Source of the DNA: Streptomyces lilacinus
GTDB lineage: Bacteria > Actinomycetota > Actinomycetes > Streptomycetales > Streptomycetaceae
DNA length: 13,583 nt
Direction: 5' to 3'
Assembly: GCA_000715685.1 (NCBI GenBank)
Contig: KL569391.1
Span: 24,835-38,417, forward strand
Below are positions 1-6,840 of the stretch, piece by piece. Both the position numbers and the translations under genes were made by a program. The number at the start of each line of letters is the position of its first letter. The first letter of the stretch is position 1. The notes beneath the pieces are model-generated. The model was not told where the DNA came from. It ran no database searches and was given only the letters and a program-made list of their open reading frames with translations.

Positions 1-330
<330 letters not shown>

Positions 331-346
331 CGCCCGGGGACGGGGT

Positions 347-366
347 GGAGCGGCATCGGCCGCTCC
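347..366 (+). terminator. Putative GC hairpin terminator after the UTRA gene
   Basis: GGAGCGGC (347-354), an ATCG loop, and GCCGCTCC (359-366) form a perfect 8-bp stem 40 nt after the UTRA stop. There is no T tract, which is common for streptomycete terminators. The rest of 331-446 shows nothing else I can name. Confidence 0.5.
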
Positions 367-446
367 GCATGACCATTCGATGAGCGTTCCGCAAACATGC
401 ACGGAAAGCGAGGGCGGTTGTCGGTGGCGCCTCGTAGCCTGGGGGC

Positions 447-623
447 ATGTCATGCAACACGATCGCGCCCCCGACCCCGGAGCAACTGAACGACGAGATC
501 CGCACCTTCCTGACCGCCCGGCGCGGCCGCACGCTCACCAGCGCCGAGCGCGGGGTCTACGAGCGGCTGCGGGCGGCCTGGCTGGCGGCGGAGCGCCAGG
601 GCCGCTACGGCACGGCGGCGTGA
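447..623 (+). CDS. Small hypothetical protein (58 aa)
   Basis: A short open frame starting ATGTCATGCAAC and ending TGA at 621-623. The product has an N-terminal PPTPEQLNDEIR segment, a basic FLTARRGRTLTSAE stretch, and an amphipathic Ala/Arg-rich helix (YERLRAAWLAAERQ). Codon third positions are nearly all G or C, as in real streptomycete genes, and a GGGGG tract lies directly upstream of the start. It resembles the small conserved hypothetical proteins of streptomycetes, but I cannot assign a function. No signal peptide or membrane segment is visible. It lies 18 nt before the next gene on the same strand, so the two may be cotranscribed. Confidence 0.65.
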   Translation: MSCNTIAPPTPEQLNDEIRTFLTARRGRTLTSAERGVYERLRAAWLAAERQGRYGTAA

Positions 624-641
624 AGCACGTACGGTAGCGGA

Positions 642-1145
642 ATGAGCCACGCCGTCGACGCGGTCGATGCCGCCGCGATCGCCCTCAACGAGGGCTCCTG
701 GATCCCTTCGGACCATGAACTGACCCTCGCCCGGGACTTCCTCGCCCGCCGCGACGGCCTCGCGCAGCGCCTCCTGCCGGGCATGCCGGCGGCCCCCTCC
801 CCCCAGGGCTGGGTGACCCAGCACGTCCTGTGGCTGGAGGACGTGACCCGCCTGGCCGAGGAGCTGCTGGGGGCCTGGCGCCCCTGGCTGCCGGGCGGTC
901 ACATGGTGGCCCTCCTCGGCGCCTACGGCGGCCTGGCCCGCTCCGTCGTCCCCCTCGCGGCCCGGCTGGCCCAGGACTGGGCCGCCGAGTGGCAGGCACC
1001 GCCCACCCAGCAGCAGACCTCCTGGTGGGAGGAGTGGCACCTGCCCCCGGAACAGCGGCAGCAGCTCGACGCCCTGACCGACCGTCTGGTCGTCAACGGC
1101 GCGGTCGTGGTGATGGCCGTCAACCGCGCCGAGGCCGGCCGCTAG
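642..1145 (+). CDS. Hypothetical protein (167 aa), Trp/Ala-rich
   Basis: An open frame of 167 residues with strong GC3 bias, starting MSHAVDAVDAAAIALNEGSW and ending AVNRAEAGR. I do not recognise a family. Residues 1-60 are mixed helix-type sequence. The middle carries a Trp-containing amphipathic part (WVTQHVLWLEDVTRLAEELLGAW) and a moderately hydrophobic stretch (MVALLGAYGGLARSVVPLAA) that is too polar at its edges to be a clear membrane span. Near the C-terminus is a QQQTSWWEEWHLPPEQRQQ linker before a hydrophobic tail. It is convergent with the MFS gene, with 27 nt between the stops. Only a short CCCGCGCGGG palindrome (1153-1162) lies between them. Confidence 0.7.
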   Translation: MSHAVDAVDAAAIALNEGSWIPSDHELTLARDFLARRDGLAQRLLPGMPAAPSPQGWVTQHVLWLEDVTRLAEELLGAWRPWLPGGHMVALLGAYGGLARSVVPLAARLAQDWAAEWQAPPTQQQTSWWEEWHLPPEQRQQLDALTDRLVVNGAVVVMAVNRAEAGR

Positions 1146-1172
1146 CCGCTTCCCCGCGCGGGTGACGCCCTG

Positions 1173-2346
1173 TCATCCCTTGTCCCTCCCCGCCAGCGCC
1201 GCCACCGGCACGACGGCCAGGGCCAGGACGCCCCCTCCCGCCGCGAGGGCGGGGAAGCCGCTGCCCGCGACGACCAGGCCCGAGGTCATGCCGCCCGTGG
1301 CCCCCGCGACGGCGATGCCGACGTCGACGAGGCCCTGCGTGGCGGCGCGGGTGGCGAGCGGGACCGCGTCGGTGACGATGGCGGTGCCGCTGACCAGGCC
1401 CAGGTTCCAGCCCACCCCCAGGAGGACGAGGGCGACGGCGAGGACGGGCACGTGGTGCGGGGGCGCCAGAGCGGCCAGGAGGCCGGCGGCGAGGAGGGTG
1501 AGGCCCGAGGCCGCGGCGACCTTCAGACGTCCGACGCGGTCGACGAGCCAGCCGCTGAGCGGCGACGGCAGGAACATCGCTCCCACGTGGAGGGCGATGA
1601 CGAATCCGGCGGCCTGCGTGTCGTGGCCGTGGGCGCGCATGTGCACCGGCGTCATCGTCATGATCGCGATCATGACGAGCTGGCTGAGGACCATCACCGC
1701 GGTGCCGGTCGCGACGCCGCGCCCGTACGCCGCCTCGGCCGGGCCCTCCTGCGCGGTGCCGGCGGCGGGCGGCGCCAGTCAGGAGCAGGGGGTCCGGGCG
1801 CAGGGCGACGGCCAGGACGAGGGCCGCGGCCGCGTAGGCGACGACGGCCAGCAGGAAGGGACCGGCGAGGCGCGGGACGCCCCAGGCGTGGGCGACGTCT
1901 CCCGTGACGCCCACGAGATTGGGGCCGACGACCGCGCCGAAGGTGGTGGCCAGCAGGACGGTGCTCACCGCGCGGGCCCGCCGCTCGGGCGGGGCGAGGT
2001 CGGCGCCCGCGTACCGGGACAGCAGGTTGGCCGACGTACCCGCCCCGTAGACGAAGAGGGAGAGGAAGAGCTGTCTCTTATACACAAGATGTGTATAAGA
2101 GACAGTGCCCAGGACGAGCCCGGGCCGGCGGCCCCAACGCTGGCAGAGGCGGCCGATGGCCACGGCCCCGAGCGCGGCCCCGCCCGTGAAGAGGGCGCTG
2201 GGCAGGCCGGCGAGGCCGGTGGAGTCCAGCATCTCCTCGGCGAGCAGCGCCCCGACGGTGATCCCCGCCGCGAGCCCGGCACCACTGACGAGCTGGGAGA
2301 TCACCAGGACGGTCAGGACGCGCCGCTGCGCCGCCGGCTCACCCAC
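1173..2346 (-). CDS. MFS transporter, putative product exporter (disrupted by adapter and a frameshift)
   Basis: A 12-helix major facilitator protein, probably a proton-driven exporter in the cytoplasmic membrane. The N-half shows helix 1 (LTVLVISQLVSGAGLAAGIT), helix 2, the loop motif GRLCQRWGRRPG, then LFLSLFVYGAGTSANLLSRYA and later helices. The C-half runs from AVMVLSQLVMIAIMTMTPVHM through GWLVDRVGRLK to AALAGRDKG. Two defects break the frame. An adapter at 2071-2105 replaces roughly 20-25 expected residues of the helix 2-3 region. Between about 1757 and 1785 the reading frame shifts by one base (ALRPDPLLL continues in the other frame as LAPPAAGTAQEG). The GTG at 2346 overlaps the stop of the upstream gene (GTGGGTGA), suggesting translational coupling; an ATG at 2385 is an alternative start without a clear ribosome site. 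As the last gene of the peptide operon it may export the product. It is probably intact in the organism. Confidence 0.8.
2071..2105. other. Back-to-back Nextera adapters (assembly artefact) inside the MFS gene
   Basis: CTGTCTCTTATACACA (2071-2086) is followed directly by AGATGTGTATAAGAGACAG (2087-2105), the reverse and forward mosaic ends. The flanks share no 9-bp duplication, and the MFS protein lacks about two dozen expected residues here. This is therefore a falsely closed gap, not a transposon. Confidence 0.95.
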
Positions 2347-2908
2347 GCGCGTCCGCGCCCCGCGGTGCCGCCGGCTCCTCGTCATCGACCGACTCGATCG
2401 GCTCCAGCTCCGATATCTCCTCCAGCGTCATCTCCATCCGCTGGTGCAGGAAGCGCACGATCGTCCAGTGCGGCAGGACCCCCTCGTCGAACGGCCCGAA
2501 CTCCCGGCAGTACAGCGGGATCCAGCGCAGGGCCTCCTCCGCCGCCTGCTCGCGGCCCGGCTCCTGCTGGTAGGCCTCGTAGCCGATGCTGCGGTGGTGG
2601 ATGAAGAAACGTCCCGGCAGACGTTCCTCGCACAACTCGCGGTATTCGCGCGTCTGGAGGATGAGGTAGTGCCAGATCTCGTCGATGTCCTGCTCGACCG
2701 GCAGGAAGAGGCCGCTGAGCCGGTCGCGGTGGCGGGAGACGAGGTAGAGGTAGCGCAGACACTCGAGGACCTGGCGCTCGACGTAGTGGGGGTCGGCGCC
2801 GGTCTTCGCCGTGAAGTGGTCGACCAGCTCGGTGTGGAGCCGGTCGCCGAGCAGGTCCCGGAGGTCGGCGGGGGTGACGCGCGGCTGCGGGGGCGTGGTC
2901 GTGGTCAT
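2339..2908 (-). CDS. GRDP/DUF1399-like protein with WHxxILxT-Y-C-HH motif, possible RiPP modification enzyme
   Basis: A 189-residue soluble protein. Its core (about residues 66-110) carries DIDEIWHYLILQTREYRELC, then GRFFIHHRS. This fits the pattern vD-x-iWHxxil-T-xx-Y-xxx-C ... H that I associate with the glycine-rich-domain-containing (GRDP, DUF1399) family. Conserved-looking polar residues are D76, W79, H80, T86, Y89, C93, H104 and H105; this His/Asp/Cys set could bind a metal, which is inference. A helical region follows, then an acidic C-terminal tail (LEEISELEPIESVDDEE). It lies 34 nt after the adenylating enzyme and overlaps the MFS start by 8 nt, so it is firmly inside the operon. No biochemical role is known to me. 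It could modify the GCIS peptide, act as an adaptor, or handle the activated carboxylate. Confidence 0.6.
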   Translation of the reverse strand: MTTTTPPQPRVTPADLRDLLGDRLHTELVDHFTAKTGADPHYVERQVLECLRYLYLVSRHRDRLSGLFLPVEQDIDEIWHYLILQTREYRELCEERLPGRFFIHHRSIGYEAYQQEPGREQAAEEALRWIPLYCREFGPFDEGVLPHWTIVRFLHQRMEMTLEEISELEPIESVDDEEPAAPRGADARG

Positions 2909-2942
2909 GGGGTGTCCCGTCGTACGAGGCCTGGGGAAGGGG

Positions 2943-4183
2943 TCAGCTGTCGAGGTCCTGGGCCAGCCAGGCGTACTTGCCCGACGTCCCGATGGGGATG
3001 TGCTCGCGGTGCTCCACCGCGCAGCGCAGCCCGGTCAGCTCCTCGATGCCGTTGCCGAGCGCGGCGGCCTCGGCGGCGTCCAGGGGCCTGCCGTCGAAGG
3101 TGGTGTGGAGCAGCCGGGCCCAGAGGTGTGTATAAGAGACAGGTGGAGGAAGACGCGGGACGACGCGGCGGCGATGCGCTCGTCGAGGTCGCCCTGCGCG
3201 ACGGGGCCGTGCGGGGAGGGGAGCAGTTCCTTCTCCCGGCCGCAGAAGCTGACGATCTTCGTGGGGTCCGGCGTGCCGTCGGAGGTGCGGGCGCAGTCGC
3301 CGGAGCGGTAGCGGATCAGCGGCATGTGGGGGTTGCGGACGCTGGTGACGACGAGGCTGTGGATCCTGCTGCCGGGGGCGACCGGGATCAGCTCGACGCT
3401 CATCTGGTCGAGGTACGGGTGGTACCGGCCCTGGCGGTCGCTGTAGTAGAGGTAGCCCAGCTCGGTGCTGCCGAAGAGGTCGACGATCGGGCAGTCCAGG
3501 CGGGCGCGCAGGTACCGCCGGACGGTGAGCGGGGTGTACTCGTAGGCGTGGATGACGCTGGCGGGCCGGGGGAAGGCCTTCCACAGGTCCCACTGGTCGA
3601 TCTTCTGGAGCAGGTGCGCCAGGTGGTAGCCGGAGCAGTCCAGGTGGTAGCGGCCCCGGGGGTGGGCCCGGCGGGCCTCCTGGATCTCGGCGAGCATGCG
3701 CTCGACCTCGTCGCGGGTCCACAGCGCCGGGTCGAGCCGCAGGTTGAGGTAGAGCGTGCGGTCGTCGAGCCGCCGCTCTTCCAGCGTCGGCACGGGGTCG
3801 GGCTCGGCGCCGCGCTTCTTCGCGTTGACCCGGGCCACGTGCTCGGTGGCCAACACGGTGGTCAGGGAGACGCGTTGGCATCCCTCGTGCCAGGTGTCGG
3901 CGATGTCGGGGTGCTCGCTCCACAGCCGGTAGTAGGAGTGGAGGAGGAAGTACGGGGGCCGGATGATCTGCATACGGGCGTGGTTGGTGCCCGTGGACAG
4001 CACGAACTCCGCCTCGCCCGCCGCGAGGGCCTTCTCCAGGGCGGGGGTCATCCAGTTGCCCGGGAAGCCGTCGGCTATCTCCGGCTTTTCGAGGAGGGGG
4101 AAGTACCCCCGCTCGACGGAAGAGCGGTAGATCGGTATGTCCCTGACCTGATCGACGACATCGGCCGTCGGCTGACCATCCAT
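2943..4183 (-). CDS. PaaK/F390-synthetase-like adenylate-forming enzyme (split by an adapter)
   Basis: A member of the phenylacetate-CoA ligase/coenzyme F390 synthetase branch of adenylate-forming enzymes, which activate a carboxylate (or, in F390 synthetase, a hydroxyl) with ATP. Visible motifs are STGTNHARMQ (residues 63-72, nucleotide-binding loop), FGSTELG (237-243), YRSGD (292-296) and CGREKE (314-319). Near the C-terminus GTSGKYAW carries the catalytic-type lysine. The first 347 codons run in one frame to 3143, where a partial adapter and lost sequence shift the frame. The C-terminal piece, from WARLLHTTFDG to LAQDLDS, is in another frame down to 2943. The ATG at 4183 is preceded by GAGGG at 5 nt. 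It sits directly after the precursor gene, so it may activate the peptide or a small acid attached to it; the substrate is unknown. I see no carrier-protein domain. Confidence 0.8.
3127..3142. other. Partial Nextera adapter (assembly artefact) inside the adenylating-enzyme gene
   Basis: TGTGTATAAGAGACAG matches the last 16 bases of the mosaic end. Reading frame changes across it and the protein is discontinuous, so some real sequence is missing here. Confidence 0.93.
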
Positions 4184-4249
4184 TGCCACCCTCGGGGTTG
4201 TTCGAAGAACGGGCGCCCCGCACATGGAGGTGGTCCGGGGCGTACGGCA

Positions 4250-4295
4250 CCCCGGAGCGGACCGGCGACGCTCGGTCGCCGGGCCCGCTCCGGGG
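4250..4295 (-). terminator. Composite 19-bp GC hairpin between precursor and enzyme genes (attenuator?)
   Basis: 4250-4260 (CCCCGGAGCGG) pairs perfectly with 4285-4295 (11 bp). Inside it, CCGGCGAC (4262-4269) pairs perfectly with GTCGCCGG (4275-4282) around a 5-nt loop. The only interruption is a small 1x2 internal loop. It lies in the 133-nt gap between the peptide stop and the adenylating-enzyme start. There is no U tract. A partial terminator here would make precursor mRNA more abundant than enzyme mRNA; that is inference. Confidence 0.6.
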
Positions 4296-4316
4296 CTCTG
4301 TCCGATCGGCCTCCGG

Positions 4317-4472
4317 TCAGGAGATACAGCCGGCCTTCGGCGCGGCACTGATGCAACCGGCCTTGGGGGCGGCGCTGATGCAGCCGTCCTTGGCGGCACC
4401 CTGGGCCGAGTTGGCGGCGACCCAGCCGCGCCAGACGTCCTCCTGGGCCATCTTCTTGATCAGCTTTTCCAT
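4317..4472 (-). CDS. Putative RiPP precursor peptide with three GCIS core blocks (51 aa)
   Basis: A 51-residue peptide. The leader-like N-terminus is charged and helical (MEKLIKKMAQEDVWRGW), followed by VAANSAQGAAKD. From residue 30 there is a 9-residue repeat GCISAAPKA twice and then a final GCIS, with Cys at 31, 40 and 49. The last residue is Ser51. The start at 4472 is supported by GGAGG six bases upstream; an upstream in-frame ATG at 4562 lacks this and would overlap the promoter. The two full repeats differ at 4 of 27 bases, all synonymous third positions, and the last Ser uses a different codon family. The encoded repeat therefore seems to be under selection. It is first in a minus-strand operon with an adenylating enzyme, a GRDP-like protein and an MFS transporter. 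I know of no matching RiPP class. No radical SAM, YcaO, LanB/M or protease gene is in the window. It could alternatively be a small metal-binding or structural peptide. Confidence 0.72.
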   Translation of the reverse strand: MEKLIKKMAQEDVWRGWVAANSAQGAAKDGCISAAPKAGCISAAPKAGCIS

Positions 4473-4532
4473 GGCAAGCCTCCAAAAAGTGAGGAATGCG
4501 GCTGTCGATACGTATTTGTGCCGCACCATCAG

Positions 4533-4562
4533 ACGGTAAAGCCATGGCCAAGGGAGTGTCAA
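4533..4562 (-). promoter_or_regulatory. Predicted vegetative promoter of the precursor peptide operon
   Basis: On the minus strand, TTGACA (4562-4557) is followed after 18 bases by TACCGT (4538-4533). This is a perfect -35 and a TAnnnT-type -10 for the principal sigma factor. Transcription would start near 4526, giving a leader of about 54 nt. The region is clearly more AT-rich than its surroundings. A palindrome ATACGTAT (4508-4515) lies in the leader and could be a regulatory site. Confidence 0.65.
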
Positions 4563-4601
4563 CGGTTGCCCATGAAACGCCAGTTGGCGAACGACCGGTT
4601 T

Positions 4602-4696
4602 CGGACGCGGCGCCGACTCAGGACGCCGCGCCCGCCTCAGGACGCGGCGCCCCGCTCAGAACGCGGCGCCCGTCCCGGGACGCGGCGCCCGTCAGC
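4602..4696. repeat. Five tandem 19-bp repeats starting at the SulP stop codon
   Basis: Five units of 19 bp (4602-4620, 4621-4639, 4640-4658, 4659-4677, 4678-4696) share a core GACGCGGCGCC, with an inverted variant in unit 2. Read along the SulP strand, four of the five units carry TGA at or near the start, and the first is the SulP stop (4694-4692). The extra TGAs begin at 4658, 4639 and 4620, covering all three frames together. The GGCGCC core is palindromic. The remaining gap, 4474-4601, holds the peptide promoter. Confidence 0.85.
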
Positions 4697-6172
4697 TCAC
4701 CAGCCGTACGACGGGCGCCTTCTCCTCCCCCTTCGGCTGCCGCACCAGCACCGGCTCCACGCCCGCGCCGTTGTGCCGCACCGCCCAGCCCTCGAGCGCC
4801 GTCCGGCACGCGTGGTCCAGGTGGCGGAGCGCCGACAGGTCGAGCTCGATCGGGCGGTCCTGCGGCAGCGCCTCCAGCGCTGTCTCTTATGATGTGTATA
4901 AGAGACAGCCAGGTGGCCGCCGGTCAGCTCGCGCACGTCGACCTGGACCTTCGAGGTCTCCCAGGCCGTCTTCACCACGGCCAGCAGGATGCCCAGGACC
5001 ACGCCCTCGAACATGCTGGTCGTCACGATCGCGACGGCCGTGGCCGCGAGGATCACCAGCTCGCCGCGGTGCTCGCGCCACAGCGGGCCGATCTCCTTGA
5101 CGGGCACCAGCTTGCAGCCCGCGTGGACCAGCACGCCCGCCAGCGCGGCGAGCGGGATGACGCCGATGGCCGCCGGGAGGAGCACGACGAACACCAGCAG
5201 CCACGCGCCGTGCAGGACGCGGGAGAGCGGCGTCTTCGCCCCGGCCTGCACATTGGCGGAGCTGCGGACGATGACCGCCGTCATGGGCAGGGCGCCGAGG
5301 GCGCCGCACAGGGCGTTGCCCACGCCCTGGGCGAGCAGCTCCTTGTCGTAGTGCGTCCGCGGACCGTCGTGCATGCGGTCGACCGCGGCCGCGCTGAAGA
5401 GCGTCTCGGCCGAGGCGATCAGGGTGAAGGCGACGACCGTGCCGAGCACGGCCACGCTGGCCAGCGAGGTGAGGTCGTTCAGCCCGGGCGGCTGGACGGC
5501 GTCGGCGAGCCCGCGGACCTCGACGTTGGCGACGTCCAGGCCGGCCAGCGCCGTGACCGCCGTGGCCAGCGCGACCGCCGCGAGCGGCGCGGGGACCAGC
5601 CGGGCCTTGGCGGGGAGCCTCTTCCACAGGACGAGCACGGCGATCGTGCCGGCCCCGACCAGGAAGGGGGTCAGGGCGGCACCGTCCGTGGCGACGTCCG
5701 CGATCAGGCCGGGGACGCCCACGATCTTTTCGATGCCGGACCGGGGCTGTTTGACGCCGGCCATCGTGTACAACTGCCCGAAGATGAGCACCAGTCCGAT
5801 GCCGGCGAGCATGCCGTGGACGACCGAGACGGAGATCGCCCGGAACCACCGGCCGAACTTCAGGGCGCCCAGGAGCAGTTGCAGCAGGCCGGTGACCAGG
5901 ACGATGGCACCGAGCATGCCGAGGCCGAACTCCCGCACGGCCTCGAAGACGAGCACCGTCAGCCCGGCGGCGGGCCCGCTGACCTGGAAGGTGCTGCCGG
6001 GCATCGCACCGACCACCAGGCCGCCGACTATGCCGGTGATCAGGCCCAGCTCGGCGGGGACCCCGGAGGCCACGGCCACACCGACGCACAACGGCAGGGC
6101 CACGAGGAAGACGACGAGCGAGGCGAGCGCGTCCTGGCGCAGAAGGGCTGGATTCTTGAGGGCGGAGAACAT
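4692..6172 (-). CDS. SulP-family inorganic anion (probably bicarbonate) transporter with STAS domain, split by an adapter
   Basis: A SulP/SLC26-type membrane transporter. From the ATG at 6172 it begins MFSALKNPALLRQDALASLV. It then shows about ten or more hydrophobic segments, the family-like VAVASGVPAELGLITGIVGG and PGSTFQVSGPAAGLTVLVFE stretches, and LGALPMTAVIVRSSANVQAG near the second half of the core. After residue 421 (ELTGGHLA) an adapter at 4880-4908 replaces part of the STAS linker and shifts the frame. The C-terminal STAS piece continues in another frame (ALEALPQDRPIELDLSALRH ... APVVRLVS) to 4692. The start is preceded by AAGGGA. It follows the carbonic anhydrase by 50 nt on the same strand. 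That pairing suggests bicarbonate transport rather than sulfate, but substrate cannot be read from sequence. It is probably intact in the organism. Confidence 0.88.
4880..4908. other. Truncated back-to-back Nextera adapters (assembly artefact) inside the SulP gene
   Basis: CTGTCTCTTAT (4880-4890) is joined to GATGTGTATAAGAGACAG (4891-4908). The join is 29 nt, and roughly 15 expected residues between the membrane domain and the STAS core are missing. Confidence 0.95.
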
Positions 6173-6207
6173 GGGTGAGGGTCCCTTGGTGTTCGAAGCA
6201 GGACGAT

Positions 6208-6237
6208 TCACAGGGGTCCGAATCACAGGGGTCCGAA
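6208..6237. repeat. 15-bp exact tandem duplication at the carbonic anhydrase stop codon
   Basis: TCACAGGGGTCCGAA occurs at 6208-6222 and 6223-6237. Read on the gene strand it is the last four codons plus the stop (TTCGGACCCCTGTGA), repeated once after the stop. Confidence 0.9.
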
Positions 6238-6840
6238 CGGCAGGCGTCCTTCGTCGGGCCGGTGCGCCCTGACCACGCCCGTGTGCACCTCGTAGTACCA
6301 GGCATGCAGGGAGAGCGTGCCCGCCTCGACGCGCTCACGGATACAGGGGTAGCCCCGCAGGGTCTCCAACTGGGCCACGGAATGGGCCTGTACGGCCTCG
6401 GCGACGTCCGGCGAGACGGGCGTGACCGTGCGCGTGGGGGCGTGCGGCGGCACCGCGCGCTCCAGCCAGCCGCGCAGGGCCGGCACGGCGGAGAGGTCGT
6501 CGCCCCGCACGACGGCGCCCACGGCGCCGCAGTGGGAGTGCCCGCACACAACGATGTCACGGACGCCCAGCACGCGGACGGCGAACTCTATGGTGGCGCT
6601 CTCGCCCGTGGGGTGGTCCAGGGAGTAGGGGGGCACGACATTGCCCGCGGTGCGCAGCTCGAAGAGCTCGCCCGGGCGGGCGCCGGTGATGAGTGCGGGG
6701 ACGACGCGCGAGTCGGAGCACGTGATGAAGAGCGCTTCCGGGGACTGTCCCGCTTCGAGGGCGCGGAAGGCCTCCGCGCGCTCGGGGTCGGCCACGTGGG
6801 TGGCCGCGAAGGATCGTGCGTTGTCGATGAGTGACTTCAT
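6223..6840 (-). CDS. Beta-class carbonic anhydrase
   Basis: A 205-residue zinc enzyme that interconverts CO2 and bicarbonate, presumably in the cytoplasm. The diagnostic beta-class motifs are complete: CSDSR (zinc ligand C41, then the D43/R45 dyad) and GHSHCGAV (zinc ligands H101 and C104). AGNVV follows ELRT at residues 65-69. Length is normal for the short bacterial type. The start at 6840 is supported by AGGAGG nine bases upstream. SulP follows 50 nt downstream in the same direction, so the two genes probably form an operon that captures or balances bicarbonate. The final codons and stop are duplicated in tandem (6208-6237), which does not alter the protein. The upstream promoter region is cut by an adapter at 6968. 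Confidence 0.95.
   Translation of the reverse strand: MKSLIDNARSFAATHVADPERAEAFRALEAGQSPEALFITCSDSRVVPALITGARPGELFELRTAGNVVPPYSLDHPTGESATIEFAVRVLGVRDIVVCGHSHCGAVGAVVRGDDLSAVPALRGWLERAVPPHAPTRTVTPVSPDVAEAVQAHSVAQLETLRGYPCIRERVEAGTLSLHAWYYEVHTGVVRAHRPDEGRLPFGPL

Noticed and set aside
1757..1785. Programmed frameshift in the MFS gene
   Set aside because: No slippery heptamer or following structure typical of programmed shifting is evident; an indel error is simpler.
2071..2105. Inverted mosaic ends could be a native Tn5-like transposon or insertion-sequence scar
   Set aside because: The sequence is exactly the commercial adapter, occurs six times including both scaffold ends, has no transposase and no 9-bp target duplication.
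1162..4351. Long plus-strand open frames across the peptide operon
   Set aside because: They are low-complexity Arg/Pro/Gly/Val shadows of GC-rich minus-strand genes and match no family; the minus-strand frames carry clear domains.
4317..4562. Longer 81-aa version of the precursor starting at 4562
   Set aside because: The extra N-terminus overlaps the predicted promoter and lacks a ribosome site, while the ATG at 4472 has GGAGG at the right distance.
4620..4692. RiPP regulatory element in the 19-bp repeats
   Set aside because: The repeats are tied to the SulP stop codon and lie upstream of the promoter; the same pattern occurs at three unrelated genes.
4602..4696. CRISPR array
   Set aside because: The 19-bp units are contiguous with no unique spacers and no cas genes are near.
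4496..6178. 560-residue plus-strand open frame opposite SulP
   Set aside because: The composition (Gly/Asp/Gln/His repeats) is that of an antisense shadow; the SulP frame has membrane segments and a STAS domain.
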